A stretch of 64,000 bases of DNA from Acidovorax carolinensis (GCF_002157145.1 NZ_CP021361.1:3465001-3529000); one strand, 5' to 3'; counted from the first letter of the stretch, positions 46,546-57,489 are shown. Notes: a model not told the origin generated them from the letters alone. Translations and numbers: made by a program.

Positions 46546-48374
46546 TGGAAGAGTGGATTGGCCAGTGGTGGCACCGTGCCGTCACCCGCGCCGCAGAGCC
46601 CGACCGTGCCCATGTGCAAGTCACCCTTGAAGAGATGCGCCGCAGCATCGCCCTGCTCTACCGCGCGGGCGGCGGCGACGCCGCTGTGCGCGTGGCACCG
46701 GTGGCCGACAGCCGCCATGGTGGGCCCCGTGGCTGGCTGCAACGCCTGGCCGGCAGCGGTATCCGCGTGCCCCTGCCGGTACTCGACTGGGAAACGCTGG
46801 CCATGCCCGCACAGCTGGCAGTGTTTGACCAGCGGGAACTCAACCGCGAGCTCTACCTGTGGCTGGCCGCGCTGGCCGCAGTATTTGAACCCACGGGCGA
46901 CTGGATCGCCGACAACCGTGCCGCCACGGCGCGGGCGCTACAGCGCTTTGCCGGCCTGCGCAGCCCCCACGCGCGCCTGGCACAGGCGCATCTTGCGCAA
47001 CGCCCTGCACTGGCCAGCCTGCGCGCCGACGCAACACCCTTTGAGGCTGCCGTGCAGGCAGCACTGCGTGGTGACGACCATGGCCCGCTGTTCGTCGAAC
47101 CAGCGCAAGTCGCCCCGGTCTGGCTGTGGCTGACCGCTGGCCTGGGCAACGCACCTGCGGGCACCTCGGGCCATACAGGCGACGGTTCGGGCGAGCGCCC
47201 GGACGGCGCGCCCGACGCCGACAGCAAGCAGCGCCGCCGCTCGCGCCGCGTCGAACAGAAAGAGGCGCGCAACCCGCTGCTGGTGGCAGCCAAGACCGAG
47301 TCCATTACCACCTGGAGCGAGTTGATCCGCCTGGACCGTGGCACGGACGACGAAGTCGACCCCAACGCCACGGCGGCCGCCAACGACATGGACACCTTGT
47401 CGCTGGCGCGCGGCGAGCAGACCACGGCCTCGCGCATCAAGTTCGACCTGGACCTGCCCAGCGCCTCGGCCGATGACCTGCCGCTGGGCCCCGGCCGCAA
47501 AACGCCCGAATGGGACTGGCGCCGCCGTGTGCTGCAACCGGAGCACTGCGCGGTGCAATGCGCGGTGGCCCGGCCGGGAACGCCCTACATCCCCCCGCAG
47601 GCCTTGCGGGCCACAGCCAGGCGCGTGCGCCGGCGCCTGGAAGTGCTGCACGCCGCGCCACGCTGGCAGAACGGGCAAACGCTGGGCGACGAGTTCGACA
47701 TCGATGCCTGGGTGCGCTTTCAGACCGAAGCCCGCAGCGGCGTGCAGCACAGCGACGCGCCGCCGGTCTACATCCGGCGCCAGCGCGGCGAACGCAGCCT
47801 GGCCACGCTGCTGCTGGCCGATCTGTCGCTTTCCACCGACGCCTACGCCACCGACCACGCCCGCGTGATCGACGTGATCCGCGATGCGCTGTATGTGTTT
47901 GGCGAAGCGCTCTCAGCCACCGGCGATGCCTTTGAAATGCTGGGTTTCAGCTCGGTGAGACGCCAGCATGTGCGAATCCAGCACATCAAGGGCTTTGGCG
48001 AACGCTGGAACAACACCGTGCGCTCGCGCGTCGGCGCGCTCAAGCCGGGTTTCTATACCCGCATGGGCGCCGCAGTGCGCGACGCCACCCGCCGCTTGGG
48101 TGCGCGCCCCGAGCGCCAGCGGCTGCTGCTGGTGCTGACCGACGGCAAGCCCAACGACCTCGATATCTACGAAGGACGCTACGGCCTGGAAGACACCCGC
48201 CATGCCGTGCAGGAAGCGCGCGATGCGGGCCTGATCCCGTTTTGCGTGACCATCGACCACGAAGCCCATGACTACCTGCCGATGCTGTTTGGCAGCCAGG
48301 GCTACGCGCTGGTACGACGCCCGCAAGATCTGGTGCAGCGCCTCACGCAGGCGTGGGTGACCCTGGCGCGCTGA
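46545..48374 (+). CDS. norD: NorD, VWA-domain activation protein
   Basis: NorD is the partner of NorQ in iron insertion into nitric oxide reductase. The 609-residue product has a helical N-terminal half, a low-complexity acidic/basic centre (about residues 200-240), and a C-terminal von Willebrand A domain. The MIDAS motif is LLLADLSLSTDAYA (DXSXS), then GFYTRMGAAVRDATRRLG (Thr) and LLVLTDGKPNDLD (Asp), all intact. The start ATG 46545 overlaps the preceding stop by one base. It ends the nor operon. Confidence 0.95.
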   Translation: MEEWIGQWWHRAVTRAAEPDRAHVQVTLEEMRRSIALLYRAGGGDAAVRVAPVADSRHGGPRGWLQRLAGSGIRVPLPVLDWETLAMPAQLAVFDQRELNRELYLWLAALAAVFEPTGDWIADNRAATARALQRFAGLRSPHARLAQAHLAQRPALASLRADATPFEAAVQAALRGDDHGPLFVEPAQVAPVWLWLTAGLGNAPAGTSGHTGDGSGERPDGAPDADSKQRRRSRRVEQKEARNPLLVAAKTESITTWSELIRLDRGTDDEVDPNATAAANDMDTLSLARGEQTTASRIKFDLDLPSASADDLPLGPGRKTPEWDWRRRVLQPEHCAVQCAVARPGTPYIPPQALRATARRVRRRLEVLHAAPRWQNGQTLGDEFDIDAWVRFQTEARSGVQHSDAPPVYIRRQRGERSLATLLLADLSLSTDAYATDHARVIDVIRDALYVFGEALSATGDAFEMLGFSSVRRQHVRIQHIKGFGERWNNTVRSRVGALKPGFYTRMGAAVRDATRRLGARPERQRLLLVLTDGKPNDLDIYEGRYGLEDTRHAVQEARDAGLIPFCVTIDHEAHDYLPMLFGSQGYALVRRPQDLVQRLTQAWVTLAR

Positions 48375-48401
48375 GCGCTCCGGCGCCACTCGGGCGCCGG
48401 T

Positions 48402-48761
48402 TCATTGCCGAGGAACCTGTACCTGCACATCCGCATCGCAGCCCGCGCCGGCTGCAATCCAGCGCCGGGCAAGCCATGCCAGCGCGCGCAGGGCACACGG
48501 ATTCGTCCAGCCCGTGACCGCCCCCGGATCGCTCACTACGCCGCACCGGTAGCGCCGATCCGCGTCGCTCCAGCGCAGCGCCGCACAGGCCCCCGTGCGG
48601 CGACGCGAAACCCACATGCCCAGCGGGCAGGGCTCCGCCAGGCAGCACAGGCCGCAGCCGTTGCACGGCGCGCCTTCTGCAGGCTTCGGCGGTGCTTCGG
48701 GGTGAAGCCAGACCACGGGGGTGACGGCGGGCTTGCGTCCGATGCGATTGGGCGTCACCAC
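48402..48761 (-). CDS. YkgJ-family cysteine cluster protein
   Basis: The 119-residue product has the family's cysteine pattern, CNGCGLCCLAEPCPLGM, followed by CAALRW, YRCGVV and a late CALRAL. These residues chelate zinc or iron in a small cytoplasmic domain of unknown role. The start is GTG 48761 (or 48758), giving VTPNRIGRKPAVTPVVWLHP; the longer open frame would lie inside uvrA in another phase. The gene begins 11 bases after the uvrA stop on the same strand, so it may be co-transcribed. Confidence 0.82.
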   Translation of the reverse strand: MVTPNRIGRKPAVTPVVWLHPEAPPKPAEGAPCNGCGLCCLAEPCPLGMWVSRRRTGACAALRWSDADRRYRCGVVSDPGAVTGWTNPCALRALAWLARRWIAAGAGCDADVQVQVPRQ

Positions 48762-48771
48762 AGCGATACCG

Positions 48772-51700
48772 TCAACGCGCCAGCACCCCCGCCAGCGCCT
48801 TGCCCGTGTGCGTTCCAGAGGCCACCACATCCTCGGGCGTGGCGGCGGCCACGATGCGGCCACCGGCGTTGCCGCCCTCGGGCCCTAGGTCCAGGATCCA
48901 GTCGGCCTCGGCAATCACATCCAGGTCGTGCTCGATGACGATCACGCTGTGGCCGCCATCCACCAGGCGGTGCAGCACGCGGATGAGCTTGTCCACGTCG
49001 GCCATGTGAAGGCCCACGGTGGGCTCGTCCAGCACGTACAGCGTGTGTGGCGCTTTCTGACCCCGGCGGCCCACTTCGTCGCGCACCTTGGTCAGCTCGG
49101 TCACGAGCTTGATGCGCTGCGCCTCGCCACCGGACAGCGTGGGCGACGGCTGGCCCAGCGTTAGGTAACCCAGGCCCACGTCCTTCAAAAGCTGCAGCGG
49201 GTGCGCGATGCTGGGCATGGTGGCAAAGAAGCCCACGGCCTCGTCCACCTCCATCTGCAACACATCGCCAATGCTCTTGCCGCGCCAGGTCACGGCCAGC
49301 GTTTCGGGGTTGAAGCGCGCGCCGTGGCAGGTTTCGCACGGCACCTTCACATCGGGCAAAAAGCTCATCTCGATGGTGCGCACGCCCGCGCCTTCGCAGC
49401 TGGGGCAGCGGCCTTCGCCGGTGTTGAAGCTGAAGCGCCCGGCCGCGTAGCCACGCGCCTTGGCCTCCAGCGTCTCGGCAAACAGCTTGCGGATGGTGTC
49501 CCAAAAGCCGATGTAGGTGGCTGGACAGGAACGCGGCGTTTTACCGATGGGCGTCTGGTCCACTTCGAGCACGCGGTCGATGCTCTCAAAGCCCGACAGG
49601 CCCGTGCAACCGACCAGCGGCGGCGCCTTGCCTGCGTCCATCGCATCGCGCCCTGCCTTGGTACTGCGCTGCTGCACCCAGGCCTGCACATTGGCCAGCA
49701 GCACATCGCGCGCCAGCGTGGACTTGCCCGAGCCGCTCACGCCCGTCACTGCGACTAAACGATGCAACGGCACGGTGGCCGTCACGTTCTGCAGGTTGTG
49801 CAGCTGCGCGCCGTGCACCGTGAGCCAGCGCATGGCGGCGCGTTCCTTGGCCTCGGTCAGCGCGTCGGCGGCCAGCGATGCCGCCTGGGCTGCGCGCTTC
49901 TTGACGGCGGCGCTTTGTCGCCCGGTGGGCGCTGCCGCCTCGGCCTGGGCAAAGGCGGCCGTGGCTTCGGCGCTCACCTCGCCAGCCACCATGCTGCGGC
50001 GCAGTTGCAGTGGGTGCTTCATGGCGTGCAGCAGGTAGCGGCCGGTTTGCGAATCTGCGGCGCCCGTGATGTCGGCCACGCTGCCCTGCGCCACCAAATG
50101 CCCGCCGCGTTTACCGGCGCTGGGGCCAATGTCGATGATGTGGTCGGCGCGGCGGATGGTGTCTTCGTCATGCTCCACCACCACCAGCGTGTTGCCCTTG
50201 TCGCCGAGCTTGTGCAGGGCGTTGAGCAAGATCTGGTTGTCGCGCGCATGCAGGCCGATGGTGGGCTCGTCGAGCACGTAGCACACGCCCTGCAGGTTGC
50301 TGCCCAGCTGCGCGGCCAGGCGAATGCGCTGGGCCTCGCCACCGCTGAGCGTGGGCGCGCCCCGGTCTAGCGTGAGGTAGCCCAGGCCCACTTCTTCCAA
50401 GAATTCGAGGCGGCTCTGGATCTCGGGCACCAGGTCGCGGGCAATGTCCGCCTCACGCTGGGTCATGCCGCCTTCGATGCGCAGGGTCTCGATCCAGCGG
50501 CGCACGTCGGTCACGGAGAGGGCCGCAATGTCGGTGATGCCAACCCCAGCAAACCGCACGGCGCGCGCCGTGGCGTTCAGGCGTGTGCCGCTGCAGCTCG
50601 GGCAGGCGGTGTCGGCCAGGTCTTCCACCTCGGGCTCGGCAAAGGTTTGCTCGCGGCCTTTTTCCTTGTCGTCTTGTACCGAGTCGTCAAACACCTTGCG
50701 CTGGTCTTTGGTGAGCTTGACGCCGGTGCCCACGCAGTCGGGACACCAGCCGTGTTTGCTGTTGTACGAGAACAGGCGCGGGTCCAGCTCGGCATAGCTG
50801 GTGGCGCACACGGGGCAGGCGCGCTTGGTAGAGAACGCCTGCAAATGGCCGATGCCCGCAGTGGGCGCACCGCTTTGCATGGCGGCGGCCAGCGTGTCGA
50901 TGCCGCTGAGCACATGCACCACGCCCTTGCCGTGCGTGAGCGCGTCGGCCAGCGCGGTGCGGAGCTGGGCTTCGTTCTCGGGCGAGACATCGAGGCTGGC
51001 CACGGGCAGCTCGATGGTGTGTTCCTTGAAGCGGTCGATGCGCGGGAAGTTGGTGGTGGGCAGGAAGTTGCCGTCCACGCGCAGGTGCGTGTAGCCGCGC
51101 GGGCGGGCCCAGTCGGCCAGCTCGGTGTACACGCCTTTGCGGTTCATCACCAGCGGCGCGAGCAAGCCGATGTGCTGGCCGCGGAACTGCGTGAGCAGCT
51201 GGGCCGCGATGCTCTCGGGCGTTTGCGGCTGCACGGCGGCACCGTCTTTGGTGCAATGCTGCGTGCCGAGCTTGACGTACAGCAGGCGCAGAAAGTGCCA
51301 CACCTCGGTGGTGGTGCCTACGGTGGACTTGCGCCCTCCGCGCGACAGGCGCTGCTCAATCGCCACAGTGGGCGGGATGCCGTACACCGCGTCCACCTCG
51401 GGCCGACCTGCAGGCTGCACGATGCTCCGGGCATAGGCGTTGAGTGATTCGAGGTAGCGGCGCTGGCCCTCGTTGAACAGGATGTCAAACGCCAGCGTGG
51501 ACTTGCCCGAGCCGCTCACGCCCGTCACCACATTGAACTTGCCACGCGGGATGTCCACGCTCAGGTTCTTGAGGTTGTGCTCCTTCGCATTGACGATTTC
51601 AATGGCATTTTTGGCCGCTGGCGCTTTATCCATATGCGCAAGGCGCTCTGATTTTCGTAGCGCAGCGGCTTTTTCATGCGCCGAATGCCCGCCCACGCCC

Positions 51701-54700
51701 AGCGTGAGTTCATAGTCGCGCAGCGCCTGGCCGGTGTGCGAGCTGGCGTGCTGGCGCACCTCCTCGGGTGTGCCCTCGGCCACGATCAGGCCGCCGGCAT
51801 CGCCGCCCTCGGGGCCCAGGTCGATGAGCCAGTCGCTCGCGCGGATCACATCGAGGTTGTGCTCGATGACGATGAGCGAGTGGCCCGCGTCGATGAGCTT
51901 GCGCAGCGCGCGCATGAGCTTGGCGATGTCGTCAAAATGCAGGCCGGTGGTGGGCTCGTCGAACAAGAACAGCGTGCCCTTGCGCGCCACCGCCTGGCGT
52001 GACTTGGACGCGCTGCGCGCCGCTTCGGCCAGAAAGCCCGCGAGCTTGAGGCGCTGCGCCTCGCCACCGCTGAGCGTGGGCACGGGCTGGCCCAGCGCCA
52101 CATATTCGAGCCCCACATCCACGATGGGCTGCAGGGCGCGGATCACGTCGCGGTCATTGGCAAACAGGTCGGCCGCCTCGGCCACGGTGAGGGCCAGCAC
52201 ATCGGCCACGTTGAGGCTGCGCCGGCTACCGCAGGGCCCTTCGCTGCCCCGCTCGATGGTGATTTCCAGAATCTCGGGCCGGTAGCGCTTGCCATCGCAG
52301 TCGGGGCAGCGCAGGTACACGTCCGAGAGGAACTGCATCTCCACATGCTCGAAGCCCGAGCCGCCGCAGGTGGGGCAGCGCCCGTCGCCGCTGTTGAAGC
52401 TGAACTTGGCCGCGGTGTAGCTGCGCTGTTGGGACAGCGGCGCGACTGCGAACAGCTCGCGGATGCTGTCCCACGCGCCCACGTAGCTCACGGGGTTGGA
52501 GCGGGCCGTCTTGCCAATGGGCGACTGGTCCACAAACACCATGTCCGACAAATGGTCCGCACCCAGCAGGCGGTCGTGCGCGCCCGGTGCATCCGTGGCC
52601 TTGCCAAAGTGGCGCAGCAGCGCGGGGGCCAGCACATCCTGGATCAGGCTGGACTTGCCAGAGCCGCTGACGCCGGTGACGGTGACCAGGCGCTGCAGCG
52701 GGAACTCCACCGTCACATCCTGCAGGTTGTGCTCGCGCGCGCCTTCCAGGATGAGGCGCGGCGTCGATTCCGTCACCATGCGCTTGAAGCCAAAGCCCAC
52801 CTGCTTGCGCCCACCCAGGTAGGCACCCGTGAGCGTGTCCGCCTTGCGCAGGTCGGCCGTGGTGCCGTCGAACACAATCTGCCCGCCCAGGCGGCCGGGG
52901 CCGGGGCCCATGTCGATCATGCGGTCGGCCGCCAGCATCACGGCCGGGTCGTGCTCCACCACCACCAGCGTGTTGCCCGCATCGCGCAGGCGCAGCATGG
53001 CCTCGGTGATGCGGTGCATGTCGCGCGGGTGCAGGCCGATGCTGGGCTCGTCCAGCACAAACAGCGTGTTGACCAGGCTGGTGCCCAACGCGGTGGTGAG
53101 GTTGATGCGCTGCACCTCGCCGCCGCTGAGCGTGCGGCTTTGCCGGTCCAGCGTGAGGTAGCCAATGCCCACATCGCACAAGTACTTGAGGCGCGTGGTG
53201 ATTTCGTCGTGCAGCAGCCGAAGCGCTTGTGCTTCTCCTGTTTTCGCCTGCGCGTCGCCTTTCGCGTCGTCACCCACCGGCAACTGCATGCGTGCAAAGA
53301 ACGCGCGCAGGCGGTCAATGGGCAGCAGCATCAGGTCGTGCAGACACAGGCCGGGCAACGCTTCCAACTGCTCACGCGACCATTGCACCCCCTCGGGCAT
53401 GAAGCGTTGGAACTGTTGGCCCCCACGCTCGGCCCTGTCGTGTCCTCCCTGCCCCTCAAGGGGGCTGCCGCTGCTTGGGGCGGCCCGGCGCAGCGGCGGC
53501 TCCAGCGCGGCATCGGCATCTTCCTTGCGGCCAATGCGCCATAAAAGGCTTTCGGTCTTGAGCCGTGCGCCCGCGCAGGTGGGGCACGGCGTGTAGCTGC
53601 GGTATTTGGACAAGAGCACGCGGATGTGCATCTTGTAGGCCTTGCTCTCCAGGTATTCAAAAAAACGCTTGATGCCGTACCACTGCTGGTTCCACTTGCC
53701 GTTCCAGTTCGGCGAGCCGTTGATCACCCACTTTTTGTGCTCGTCGGTCAGCTTGTTCCAGGGCGTGTCGCGCGGGATGCCGGCCGTCTCGGCGTGGCGC
53801 ATGAGGTCGTCCTGCGCCTCTTTCCAGGCCGGGGTCTGTATGGTCTTGATGGCGCCCGCCCGCAGCGTGAGCTTGTCGTTGGGGATGACCAGGCCGTAGT
53901 CCACCCCGATCACGCGGCCAAAGCCCCGGCAGCTGTCGCACGCGCCCACGGCGGAGTTGAACGAAAAGGCCGACGGAATAGGGTCGCTGTAGCGCAGGTC
54001 GCTGTCGGGGCAGTGCAGGCCGGTGGAGAAGCGCCACAGCTCGGGTTCGCCCTCGTCAACCATCCGATACACGTTGAGCCGCCCCGTGCCGCGCTTGAGC
54101 GCAACCTCGATGGCCTCGATCACGCGCACCTTTTCAGCGTTGCCCAGGCGGAACCTATCCGCCACCACATCCAGCACCTTGCGTGGGCCAGTGGGCGTGG
54201 CCACTTCGCGCTCCGCCTGCACCTTGGTGAAGCCGCTGGCAGACAGCCATTGCTCGACCTGCTCGGCGGAGGTGTTGGCAGGCAGCTCGACCGGGAAGGT
54301 CAACACAATGCGCGGGTCGTCCGCAGCGGCGCTGCGCTGCTGCAGCTCCGCATAAATGGTCTCTGGCGTGTCGTGCCGCACGGGCTGCGCTGTCTGCTTG
54401 TCGAACAGCTGGCCTGCACGGGCGAACAGCAGCTTCAGGTGGTCGTTCAGCTCCGTCATCGTGCCCACGGTGGAGCGGCTGGAGCGCACGGGGTTGGTCT
54501 GGTCGATGGCAATGGCCGGGGGCACGCCCTCGACCTTGTCCACGGCGGGCTTGTCCATGCGGTCGAGAAACTGGCGCGCATAGGCGCTGAAGGTCTCCAC
54601 ATAGCGGCGCTGGCCCTCGGCATAGAGCGTGTCGAACACGAGGCTCGACTTGCCCGAGCCGCTGGGACCCGTGACCACCGTGAGTTCGCCGGTGCGGATG

Positions 54701-54765
54701 TCCAGATCCAGGTTCTTGAGGTTGTGCTGGCGTGCGCCGCGGATACGGATCAGTCCCTGGGTCAT
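48772..54765 (-). CDS. uvrA: Tandem-fused UvrA-type excinuclease ATPase, 1997 residues
   Basis: UvrA finds bulky DNA lesions and loads UvrB. Here two whole UvrA units lie in one frame: residues 1-1035 and 1055-1997. Four ABC modules are visible. Walker A motifs are [27 protein letters not shown] and GVSGSGKST, and four LSGGE signatures follow. CXXC zinc modules are kept in both halves ([36 protein letters not shown]). The first unit carries a Pro/Ser/Gly-rich insert at about 419-445. The junction near 1036-1055 ([15 protein letters not shown]) is encoded by a repeat-like sequence. Burkholderiales often have such long forms next to a normal UvrA elsewhere. Start ATG 54765. Confidence 0.94.
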   Translation of the reverse strand: MTQGLIRIRGARQHNLKNLDLDIRTGELTVVTGPSGSGKSSLVFDTLYAEGQRRYVETFSAYARQFLDRMDKPAVDKVEGVPPAIAIDQTNPVRSSRSTVGTMTELNDHLKLLFARAGQLFDKQTAQPVRHDTPETIYAELQQRSAAADDPRIVLTFPVELPANTSAEQVEQWLSASGFTKVQAEREVATPTGPRKVLDVVADRFRLGNAEKVRVIEAIEVALKRGTGRLNVYRMVDEGEPELWRFSTGLHCPDSDLRYSDPIPSAFSFNSAVGACDSCRGFGRVIGVDYGLVIPNDKLTLRAGAIKTIQTPAWKEAQDDLMRHAETAGIPRDTPWNKLTDEHKKWVINGSPNWNGKWNQQWYGIKRFFEYLESKAYKMHIRVLLSKYRSYTPCPTCAGARLKTESLLWRIGRKEDADAALEPPLRRAAPSSGSPLEGQGGHDRAERGGQQFQRFMPEGVQWSREQLEALPGLCLHDLMLLPIDRLRAFFARMQLPVGDDAKGDAQAKTGEAQALRLLHDEITTRLKYLCDVGIGYLTLDRQSRTLSGGEVQRINLTTALGTSLVNTLFVLDEPSIGLHPRDMHRITEAMLRLRDAGNTLVVVEHDPAVMLAADRMIDMGPGPGRLGGQIVFDGTTADLRKADTLTGAYLGGRKQVGFGFKRMVTESTPRLILEGAREHNLQDVTVEFPLQRLVTVTGVSGSGKSSLIQDVLAPALLRHFGKATDAPGAHDRLLGADHLSDMVFVDQSPIGKTARSNPVSYVGAWDSIRELFAVAPLSQQRSYTAAKFSFNSGDGRCPTCGGSGFEHVEMQFLSDVYLRCPDCDGKRYRPEILEITIERGSEGPCGSRRSLNVADVLALTVAEAADLFANDRDVIRALQPIVDVGLEYVALGQPVPTLSGGEAQRLKLAGFLAEAARSASKSRQAVARKGTLFLFDEPTTGLHFDDIAKLMRALRKLIDAGHSLIVIEHNLDVIRASDWLIDLGPEGGDAGGLIVAEGTPEEVRQHASSHTGQALRDYELTLGVGGHSAHEKAAALRKSERLAHMDKAPAAKNAIEIVNAKEHNLKNLSVDIPRGKFNVVTGVSGSGKSTLAFDILFNEGQRRYLESLNAYARSIVQPAGRPEVDAVYGIPPTVAIEQRLSRGGRKSTVGTTTEVWHFLRLLYVKLGTQHCTKDGAAVQPQTPESIAAQLLTQFRGQHIGLLAPLVMNRKGVYTELADWARPRGYTHLRVDGNFLPTTNFPRIDRFKEHTIELPVASLDVSPENEAQLRTALADALTHGKGVVHVLSGIDTLAAAMQSGAPTAGIGHLQAFSTKRACPVCATSYAELDPRLFSYNSKHGWCPDCVGTGVKLTKDQRKVFDDSVQDDKEKGREQTFAEPEVEDLADTACPSCSGTRLNATARAVRFAGVGITDIAALSVTDVRRWIETLRIEGGMTQREADIARDLVPEIQSRLEFLEEVGLGYLTLDRGAPTLSGGEAQRIRLAAQLGSNLQGVCYVLDEPTIGLHARDNQILLNALHKLGDKGNTLVVVEHDEDTIRRADHIIDIGPSAGKRGGHLVAQGSVADITGAADSQTGRYLLHAMKHPLQLRRSMVAGEVSAEATAAFAQAEAAAPTGRQSAAVKKRAAQAASLAADALTEAKERAAMRWLTVHGAQLHNLQNVTATVPLHRLVAVTGVSGSGKSTLARDVLLANVQAWVQQRSTKAGRDAMDAGKAPPLVGCTGLSGFESIDRVLEVDQTPIGKTPRSCPATYIGFWDTIRKLFAETLEAKARGYAAGRFSFNTGEGRCPSCEGAGVRTIEMSFLPDVKVPCETCHGARFNPETLAVTWRGKSIGDVLQMEVDEAVGFFATMPSIAHPLQLLKDVGLGYLTLGQPSPTLSGGEAQRIKLVTELTKVRDEVGRRGQKAPHTLYVLDEPTVGLHMADVDKLIRVLHRLVDGGHSVIVIEHDLDVIAEADWILDLGPEGGNAGGRIVAAATPEDVVASGTHTGKALAGVLAR

Positions 54766-54965
54766 GGAAGCAGTCTTTCGGGGGTGAGGCGGAACATTCT
54801 AGGGACCAACCGCGGCGTGCGCGCAACACAGTGCAGTATCCCCGGCAGCCGCTGTGGTGCTAATGCTGCATTGCAGCAGTCCGCACAGCCTTGGGGTGGC
54901 CAAGAGGTGGCATTTGCGCAGGTTCACCATATAGACTGGAAAACTATTTTGCGAGGGAGACTTTA

Positions 54966-56078
54966 ATGAATCAATGGACAAAGCTTTTCGCCAGTGTTGC
55001 ACTGGCCACACTGGTGTGCACCAGCCAGGCACAGATCCTGATCGGACAGACCGCTGGCTATTCCGGCCAGGTTGCGGCAGGCGTCAAGGAAACGGCAGAT
55101 GGCGCCATGCTGTACATCGACGCGGTGAACGCGAAGGGCGGCGTGAACGGCCAGAAAATTGAACTCATCTCGCTGGACGACAAGTTCGATCCCAAACTCG
55201 CCGGTGAAAATGCCCGCACGCTGATCGAGGAAAAAAATGTCCTCGCAATGTTCCTGACCCGCGGCACTCCCCATACAGAAGCCATGCTCCCGCTGCTGGA
55301 AAAGCACGGTGTGGCGCTGGTCGGCCCCTCCACGGGAGCCATGGTGCTGCACCAACCCGTGCGCAAGTACATCTTCAACGTCCGCGCCACCTACCAGCGC
55401 GAGGCCGAAAAAGCCATGACCCACCTGGCATCCATGGGCATGACGCGCATTGCGGTGGTTTACTCCGACGACAGCTTTGGCGCGGATGGCATCATCGGCG
55501 CCCAAAAAGGCCTGGTCGCCAGCAAGCTCACCCCGATCGTGCTGGAAAAATTCAACCGTGCCAAACCAGAGTTCGCCCCCATTGCGGCCAAGCTGGCTAC
55601 CGCCAATGCGCAGGCAGTGCTGATGATTGCATCGGGCTCGGCGGTGGTGGATGCCGGCAATGCGTTTCGGGCCGCCGGCTCTACCGCACAGATCGTCACG
55701 CTCTCCAACAATGCCTCCACGGGGTTCATCAAGAGCCTGGGCGCCAATGCGCGCGGGATGATCGTGACCCAGGTCTATCCCAATGAGCGTGCCGTGACCT
55801 ATGCCATGGTGAAGGAAGCCCAGGACCTGGCCAAAGCCAAGGGCCTCGGGGAGGTCAGCCCGGCCATGCTCGAAGGCTTTGCTGCCGCCAAAGTGCTGGT
55901 TGAAGGCCTGAAGCGCGCTGGCCCCAAGCCCACACGGGAAAAAATCCACGCCGCACTGGAGAGCCTGCGCAAGTTTGATCTGGGAGGCCTCGAAATCAGC
56001 TACGCCCCAGACGACCACAGCGGCCTGGACTTTGCCGATCTCGCCATCATTGGCACGGACGGCAAGTTCCGGCGCTGA
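54966..56078 (+). CDS. Leu/Ile/Val-type ABC transporter periplasmic binding protein, copy 1
   Basis: The 370-residue receptor has a signal peptide (MNQWTKLFASVALATLVCTS, ending AQA) and a type I periplasmic binding fold: ILIGQTAGYSGQVAAGVKET, then LDDKFDPKLAGENARTLIE and VGPSTGAMVLHQP. Close relatives bind branched-chain amino acids, amides or aromatic acids. The start ATG 54966 has GGGAGA ahead. No permease or ATPase genes adjoin, so it must share a transporter encoded elsewhere. A close paralogue follows at once. Confidence 0.92.
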   Translation: MNQWTKLFASVALATLVCTSQAQILIGQTAGYSGQVAAGVKETADGAMLYIDAVNAKGGVNGQKIELISLDDKFDPKLAGENARTLIEEKNVLAMFLTRGTPHTEAMLPLLEKHGVALVGPSTGAMVLHQPVRKYIFNVRATYQREAEKAMTHLASMGMTRIAVVYSDDSFGADGIIGAQKGLVASKLTPIVLEKFNRAKPEFAPIAAKLATANAQAVLMIASGSAVVDAGNAFRAAGSTAQIVTLSNNASTGFIKSLGANARGMIVTQVYPNERAVTYAMVKEAQDLAKAKGLGEVSPAMLEGFAAAKVLVEGLKRAGPKPTREKIHAALESLRKFDLGGLEISYAPDDHSGLDFADLAIIGTDGKFRR

Positions 56079-56227
56079 AGCACTTTGGGCCCATCGGCCC
56101 TTGGGACGAAGTGTCAGAGGAAGGAGATGGGCCTGAATTTCTCCGATTTTCAGGTCCGTCAGGATTTCCTCAGTGCCCGATCCTGACCTCCAACCTAAAC
56201 TCAGGCCGATCAGAGAAAGGCTCACGC

Positions 56228-57343
56228 ATGAAAAATTGGAAACCCTTGTTGGCAGCTTGTGCACTCGCACCTGGTTTGGCGGGCCACAGCACGGCGCAAA
56301 TCGTCGTCGGACAAACGGTGGGAGTCACCGGATCTGCCGCCATCACCGTGAAGGAGTCCATGCAGGGCGCGTCCCTGTATCTGGATTCCGTCAACGCCCA
56401 GGGCGGTGTGGGCGGCCAGAAAATCGAGCTGGTGGTGCTCGACGACAAGTTCGACCCCAAGCTCACGCTGGAAAACGCCAGGACGCTCATCGAGAAACAC
56501 GGCGCCGTCGCACTCTTCATGACCCGGGGCACCCCGCACACGCAGGGCATTGTGCCGCTGCTCGACGAGGCCGGCGTAGTGCTGGTGGGGCCTTCCACCG
56601 GTGCGATGGCCTTGCACAAACCAGTGAGCCGCCATGTCTTCAATGTTCGCGCGCCCTACCAGCAAGAGGTTGAAAGGGCCATTGCCCATCTGAACACCTT
56701 GGGGGTTCAGCGCATCGGCGTCATCCACGTCGATGACAGCTTTGGCGCGGATGCCCTGGCCGGTGCCCTGAACGGGTTCAAGGCCCACGGAAGCCAGGCC
56801 CTTTTCATTGAAAAATTTGACCGCAGCAAACCCGATTTCAGCGCCATTGCGCCCCGCGCCACCAAACAGCTGCCACAGGCCGTGATCTTCATCGGCACTG
56901 GCGCAGCGGTGGTCGATGGCATCAAGGCCCTGCGCACGGCCGGCATGGCAGGCCAGATCGTGACCTTGTCCAACAACGCATCTGGCGGTTTCACCAAGGC
57001 GCTGGGAGATCAGGCACGGGGTGTGGTGGTGACCCAGGTGTTCCCGTCTGAGCGATCCATCAACTACCCGCTGATCAAGGAGGCCATGGGTCTGGCCAAG
57101 GCACGCGGCATTGAGGATCTGACGCCTGCCATGGTCGAGGGCTTCGTCAATGCCAAGGTCTTGGTTGAAGGCCTGCGCCGGGCAAGCCCCAAGCCAGACC
57201 GCGCCCGCCTGCTCACGGCGCTGGAAGGGATGCGCAAGTTCGACCTGGGCGGCCTGGAGCTGTCTTACAGTGCCACCGACCACAGCGGCCTCACGTTCAC
57301 GGACCTGTCCATCATTGGATCGGATGGGCGTTTCAAGCGCTGA
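56228..57343 (+). CDS. Leu/Ile/Val-type ABC transporter periplasmic binding protein, copy 2
   Basis: This 371-residue receptor is a tandem paralogue of the preceding gene: LDDKFDPKL, GPSTGAMALHKP, LSNNASGGFTKALG and KFDLGGLELSYS align directly with copy 1. Signal peptide MKNWKPLLAACALAPGLAGH ends near STAQ. Differences cluster in the central ligand-binding region, so ligand range may differ. The intergenic 149 bases have no obvious terminator, so the two may be one transcript. The start ATG 56228 is clear from the signal peptide. Confidence 0.92.
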   Translation: MKNWKPLLAACALAPGLAGHSTAQIVVGQTVGVTGSAAITVKESMQGASLYLDSVNAQGGVGGQKIELVVLDDKFDPKLTLENARTLIEKHGAVALFMTRGTPHTQGIVPLLDEAGVVLVGPSTGAMALHKPVSRHVFNVRAPYQQEVERAIAHLNTLGVQRIGVIHVDDSFGADALAGALNGFKAHGSQALFIEKFDRSKPDFSAIAPRATKQLPQAVIFIGTGAAVVDGIKALRTAGMAGQIVTLSNNASGGFTKALGDQARGVVVTQVFPSERSINYPLIKEAMGLAKARGIEDLTPAMVEGFVNAKVLVEGLRRASPKPDRARLLTALEGMRKFDLGGLELSYSATDHSGLTFTDLSIIGSDGRFKR

Positions 57344-57459
57344 CAGGATGCTGCCGTGAATCCCTGACCGTCGTGTCCCACCCAACGAGCCCTCCGCACG
57401 CTGCAGTTATCCATCACCGACATCGCACTCTCGCGAGCAAACCCAGACCACCATTGAAA

Positions 57460-57489
57460 AAGGCCTTGCATCCATCGATGCAAGGCCTT
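57460..57489 (-). terminator. Intrinsic terminator after the porin gene
   Basis: A perfect 13-bp stem (57460-57472 with 57477-57489) closes a four-base loop. On the minus strand a T-run follows, downstream of the porin stop codon. It also lies downstream of the binding-protein genes on the plus strand. Confidence 0.88.

Noticed and set aside
53220-53260. AGCGCTTGTGCTTCTCCTG in uvrA as a further AGCGCTT repeat
   Set aside because: One arm is present but the second arm and the flanking blocks are missing. Chance similarity cannot be excluded.
54766-54965. LexA/SOS box upstream of uvrA
   Set aside because: I found no CTGT-N8-ACAG match in the right place; short CTGTG and ACAG pieces are not correctly spaced.
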